Source: Deltaproteobacteria bacterium
Lineage (GTDB): Bacteria; Desulfobacterota; Desulfomonilia; UBA1062
NCBI GenBank assembly: GCA_011046135.1
Contig: DSBG01000166.1
Span: 1-50,559 of the forward strand
Direction of reading: 5' to 3'
DNA: 50,559 bases
Shown: positions 47,620 through 50,559 of the stretch, one piece after another
Layout: the number at the start of each line of letters is the position of its first letter
How positions within the stretch are numbered: the first letter of the stretch is position 1
Translations under genes and position numbers: made by a program
Notes under the pieces: generated by a model
Seen by the model: the letters and a program-made list of their open reading frames with translations, nothing else
Told to the model about the DNA's origin: nothing
Database searches by the model: none

Positions 47620-49398
47620 TCAGGCGTCTGCGAGCAGGTCTTCGCTGACCTGAATCTCCATGGTAAGAAGACCCTGGGAAAGGGTTTTCCCCTGGTTGTC
47701 CACGAGGAGAGACACGGTTCCTCCACCTCCCAGGGCGCCTTCCAGGATGAAGTTGAGTGAACACAGGTTGTCCAGACGATAGCGGGTGACAGGACCTTTG
47801 ACATTCGTCCTGAAGAAGTGTGCAACCTTCTCTGCAGTCAGTTCCCTCACGATCTCGGGATAGAATTCTGGCTTGAGTGCCGCAACCCCGATGTTGCACG
47901 TATCACCTTTGTCGCCGGAACGGGCGTGAGCTATCCGGTACAGGGGGACCGTTACCCGTTTCCCTGAACCCAGGAAAGGTGGTTCAGTGTCTTCCGGCCT
48001 GATGAGAGGGTCTCCGGAAGGCCCGGATTCACACGGGAAGAACGTTTCTGTTCCCTCGAACACCATACGGGCTGTGACATTGTTCCTCGGGATCAGTGCA
48101 GGCCAGAATCCGAATGCAGGAGAGACATCGGGACGGCCACCCATGACCGTCACTCCGGGGGGGCCGGCGAGTACAAGGCCGGAGATCTCCCGACTCATGG
48201 ACTCCAGCGGCTTCTTTTCTGTTGCACGCCCTGCAAATCTCAGGATTATCTCGTTGGGTTCCACCCGGGGTGCCGCAGATTCACCCCAGCAGGAATTATA
48301 CCCCACGAGGTCGGTGCGCTTCTCGATGAAGTCTCCCTCGACCCTGTCCCAGAACATCTCGGCGAACTTCCTCCCCTTGGCCACCACGTCAGGTCCGCTG
48401 ACCACAAGCGGGGCAACGACCTTGTATCCGGCATCGTAGGTTACCGACACCTTCAGAAAAGGGGTTGGCTTCTGTCCTCGTGCATTCTCTACACGCACCC
48501 TATCTTGTCCCAAATCGTCGAGGGTGAACGACGTGAAGTCTGCGACGACATCGGGGCAGATGTAGACCTGGGGATTCCCGATCTCGTAGAGGAGCTGCTC
48601 CTTCGCAGTTCTGCTGCTCACTAATCCGCCTGTTCCCGGGTGTTTGGTGAGGACGAAGGATCCATCGCGCTGCATCTCCACAAGCGGGAAGCCTATGTTG
48701 TGGTAGCTTTGGACTTCTCTCCACAGGGTGTAGTTGCCGCCCGTGGACTGGGTTCCGCACTCCACGAGGTGGCCGGCAACCAGGGCGGAGGCAAGCTTGT
48801 CGTACTCCTCCCACCCCCACCCGAATTCGTACGCAAAGGCGGCAACCACTCCTGCTGCATCATAGGTGCGTCCCGTGACAACAATGCGTGCCCCTTTCTC
48901 GAGGGCGGCGGCGATGGGGCGTGCACCGAGGTAGGCATTGGCTGATATGACCTTGTCCATGATGGGAACCAGAGACTCGCCGCTGTCCTGGTGGGTGAAC
49001 TCGCACCCTTTTTCCTGCAGTTCCTTCAATCGAGGCATGAGGTCATCACCATCGACAAGGGCAACCGGGAGCCGGATCCCCTGCTCATCCATGACCGCTT
49101 CTAGCGCCCGGGCACATGCCACGGGGTTTATCCCCCCGGCATTTGCGATCACGGTGATGTCGTGTTCGGCGATGTAAGAGAGAAGGCGGCCCATGGCAGA
49201 GACGAAATCCCGAGCATAGCCTGCTTGAGCGTTCTTTGCTTTCTGTCGGGCGAGGATGATCATGGTGATCTCGGCGAGGTAATCCATGGTCAGGTAGTCG
49301 ATGGGCCCTCCCTTTACCTGTCTCTCGATAGCCGCCAGTTCATCACCCCAGAATCCACTCCCATTGGCAACAATGATGGGTTCCCTGTTTCTTCTCAT
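47620..49398 (-). CDS. AtuA-family (acyclic terpene utilization, DUF1446) protein with AtuA-like C-terminal domain
   Basis: PIIVANGSGFWGDELAAIERQV; DYLAEITMIILARQKAKN; NAGGINPVACARALEAV; C-terminal LYRIAHARSGDKGDTCNIGVAAL. Confidence 0.9.
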   Translation of the reverse strand: MRRNREPIIVANGSGFWGDELAAIERQVKGGPIDYLTMDYLAEITMIILARQKAKNAQAGYARDFVSAMGRLLSYIAEHDITVIANAGGINPVACARALEAVMDEQGIRLPVALVDGDDLMPRLKELQEKGCEFTHQDSGESLVPIMDKVISANAYLGARPIAAALEKGARIVVTGRTYDAAGVVAAFAYEFGWGWEEYDKLASALVAGHLVECGTQSTGGNYTLWREVQSYHNIGFPLVEMQRDGSFVLTKHPGTGGLVSSRTAKEQLLYEIGNPQVYICPDVVADFTSFTLDDLGQDRVRVENARGQKPTPFLKVSVTYDAGYKVVAPLVVSGPDVVAKGRKFAEMFWDRVEGDFIEKRTDLVGYNSCWGESAAPRVEPNEIILRFAGRATEKKPLESMSREISGLVLAGPPGVTVMGGRPDVSPAFGFWPALIPRNNVTARMVFEGTETFFPCESGPSGDPLIRPEDTEPPFLGSGKRVTVPLYRIAHARSGDKGDTCNIGVAALKPEFYPEIVRELTAEKVAHFFRTNVKGPVTRYRLDNLCSLNFILEGALGGGGTVSLLVDNQGKTLSQGLLTMEIQVSEDLLADA

Positions 49399-49527
49399 CT
49401 GTGACTCTCCTTTACCCCTGAGCATTCAGCTCCGCTGACGTAAAAAAACTCAGGGAGATGTTCGCATCATACCTGAACCATAGATCAGGCTCCAAGGTGT
49501 GCTGTTTTCCCTACAGGCACGTATTTA

Positions 49528-50556
49528 TCAGGTCTTTTTCAGCTCTGCGAGAATCTCCTGGGCACGATCCATCCTGACCTTACCTTCCTCGACCATCCGT
49601 CTGGCGACCGTGTCGATCAGGTCTCCTTCGGCGCCCGCCATGACCGCAATGTTCTGGGCGTGCAAGGACATGTGGCCGCGCTGGATCCCTTCGGATGCCA
49701 GAGTCCTCATGGCTATGAGGTTCTGGCACAGCCCCAGGGCAACGATGATCTCCCCGAGCTCGGTTGCGGTTTTGACCCCGAGAATCTTGATCACCACCTT
49801 TGACAGCGGATGCAGGGCCGTAGCTCCTCCGACAAGGCCGACCGCCATGGGAAGTTCGAGGGTTCCTGAGATATCCCCCTCCGCTGTCTTTTCCCATTTC
49901 GTCATGGCCCGGTACCGGCCTGATCTGGCCGCATAGCTGTGCGCTCCCGCTTCGATGGCGCGGAAGTCATTGCCAGTCGCGATAACGAGCGGAGTGATGG
50001 CATTCATGATCCCCTTGTTGTGGGTGGCTGCCCGGTGGGGGTCAGCATCCCCGAATGCCCAGGCATAGATCATTCCGTCGACGATGTCGTCTGCCCCTTT
50101 AAGGGTTCCCTTCAGTGCGTCTTTCTTGACTGTGACCCGTGCCCTGCACAGGCGGCGATCCGCGAGATTCGACAGGATCCGCAGGTACACCTTTCCGCCT
50201 GTTATGGCCTCGATGGTTGGCGCAAGGGCCTCTGCCATGGTGTTGACCGCATTGGCACCCATGGCATCACGGACATCCACGATGAGGTGCGAGATCACCA
50301 TGGGACCTGCAGCGGTATCGATCACCCTGACCTCGAGATCTTTCGCTCCTCCGCCGAGGTTCACCAGCACCGGGTCCAGTGTGTTTGCACTGGCGAGGAT
50401 CTCGTCTTTCTTTTCAAGGATCTTCAGTCGTGCACTCTGGGGGTCAGCAAGATTGACTGTCTGGATCTGTGCGATCATGAGGGGACCCGAGTTGCTCGTG
50501 AAGAACCCGCCGCCGCTGCGAGCCATGCCGGCCCCATTGGATGCCCCTGCGACCAC
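49528..50556 (-). CDS. mvaA: Hydroxymethylglutaryl-CoA reductase, degradative (class II), N-terminus beyond window edge
   Basis: [80 protein letters not shown]. Confidence 0.93.
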   Translation of the reverse strand: MVAGASNGAGMARSGGGFFTSNSGPLMIAQIQTVNLADPQSARLKILEKKDEILASANTLDPVLVNLGGGAKDLEVRVIDTAAGPMVISHLIVDVRDAMGANAVNTMAEALAPTIEAITGGKVYLRILSNLADRRLCRARVTVKKDALKGTLKGADDIVDGMIYAWAFGDADPHRAATHNKGIMNAITPLVIATGNDFRAIEAGAHSYAARSGRYRAMTKWEKTAEGDISGTLELPMAVGLVGGATALHPLSKVVIKILGVKTATELGEIIVALGLCQNLIAMRTLASEGIQRGHMSLHAQNIAVMAGAEGDLIDTVARRMVEEGKVRMDRAQEILAELKKT

Positions 50557-50559
50557 CGA

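Overview
This is a roughly 50.6 kb, gene-dense, GC-rich bacterial chromosomal segment. Gene content (several beta-oxidation genes, NDP-forming acyl-CoA synthetase, class II RNR, AtuA, degradative HMG-CoA reductase) suggests a Desulfobacterota/Deltaproteobacteria-like anaerobe, but that taxonomic guess is inference. About 34 protein-coding genes can be supported. I saw no rRNA, tRNA, CRISPR array or transposase. Themes: (1) fatty-acid or acyl-CoA catabolism: FadL-like porin, ADP-forming acyl-CoA synthetase with N-terminal ATP-grasp, FadN-type dehydrogenase/hydratase plus thiolase, and a second hydratase plus 3-hydroxyacyl-CoA dehydrogenase pair; (2) envelope proteins: patatin/Omp85-type protein, DUF748/AsmA-like giant, M23 peptidase, beta-barrel protein, Tat-type sulfatase, class C beta-lactamase-like protein; (3) a zf-TFIIB / LemA / M48 peptidase cluster in which the M48 protein carries two C-terminal zinc-ribbon-like CxxC pairs; (4) a right-hand cluster with a GntR regulator, a divergent two-subunit ATP-citrate-lyase-like enzyme, a 1-Cys peroxiredoxin, an AtuA-family protein and degradative HMG-CoA reductase. 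The best candidate for an undescribed system is (4). HMG is citrate with the central carboxyl replaced by methyl, and the ACL-like proteins differ from canonical ACL at apparent substrate-site motifs, so an ATP/CoA-dependent HMG (or related branched 3-hydroxy-acid) lyase is a testable idea. Non-coding highlights: a three-copy 32-bp tandem repeat duplicating a translation-initiation region, several perfect or near-perfect dyads, and a possible structured RNA near 22.95-23.08 kb. All family calls come from reading translated motifs; no database searches were run.
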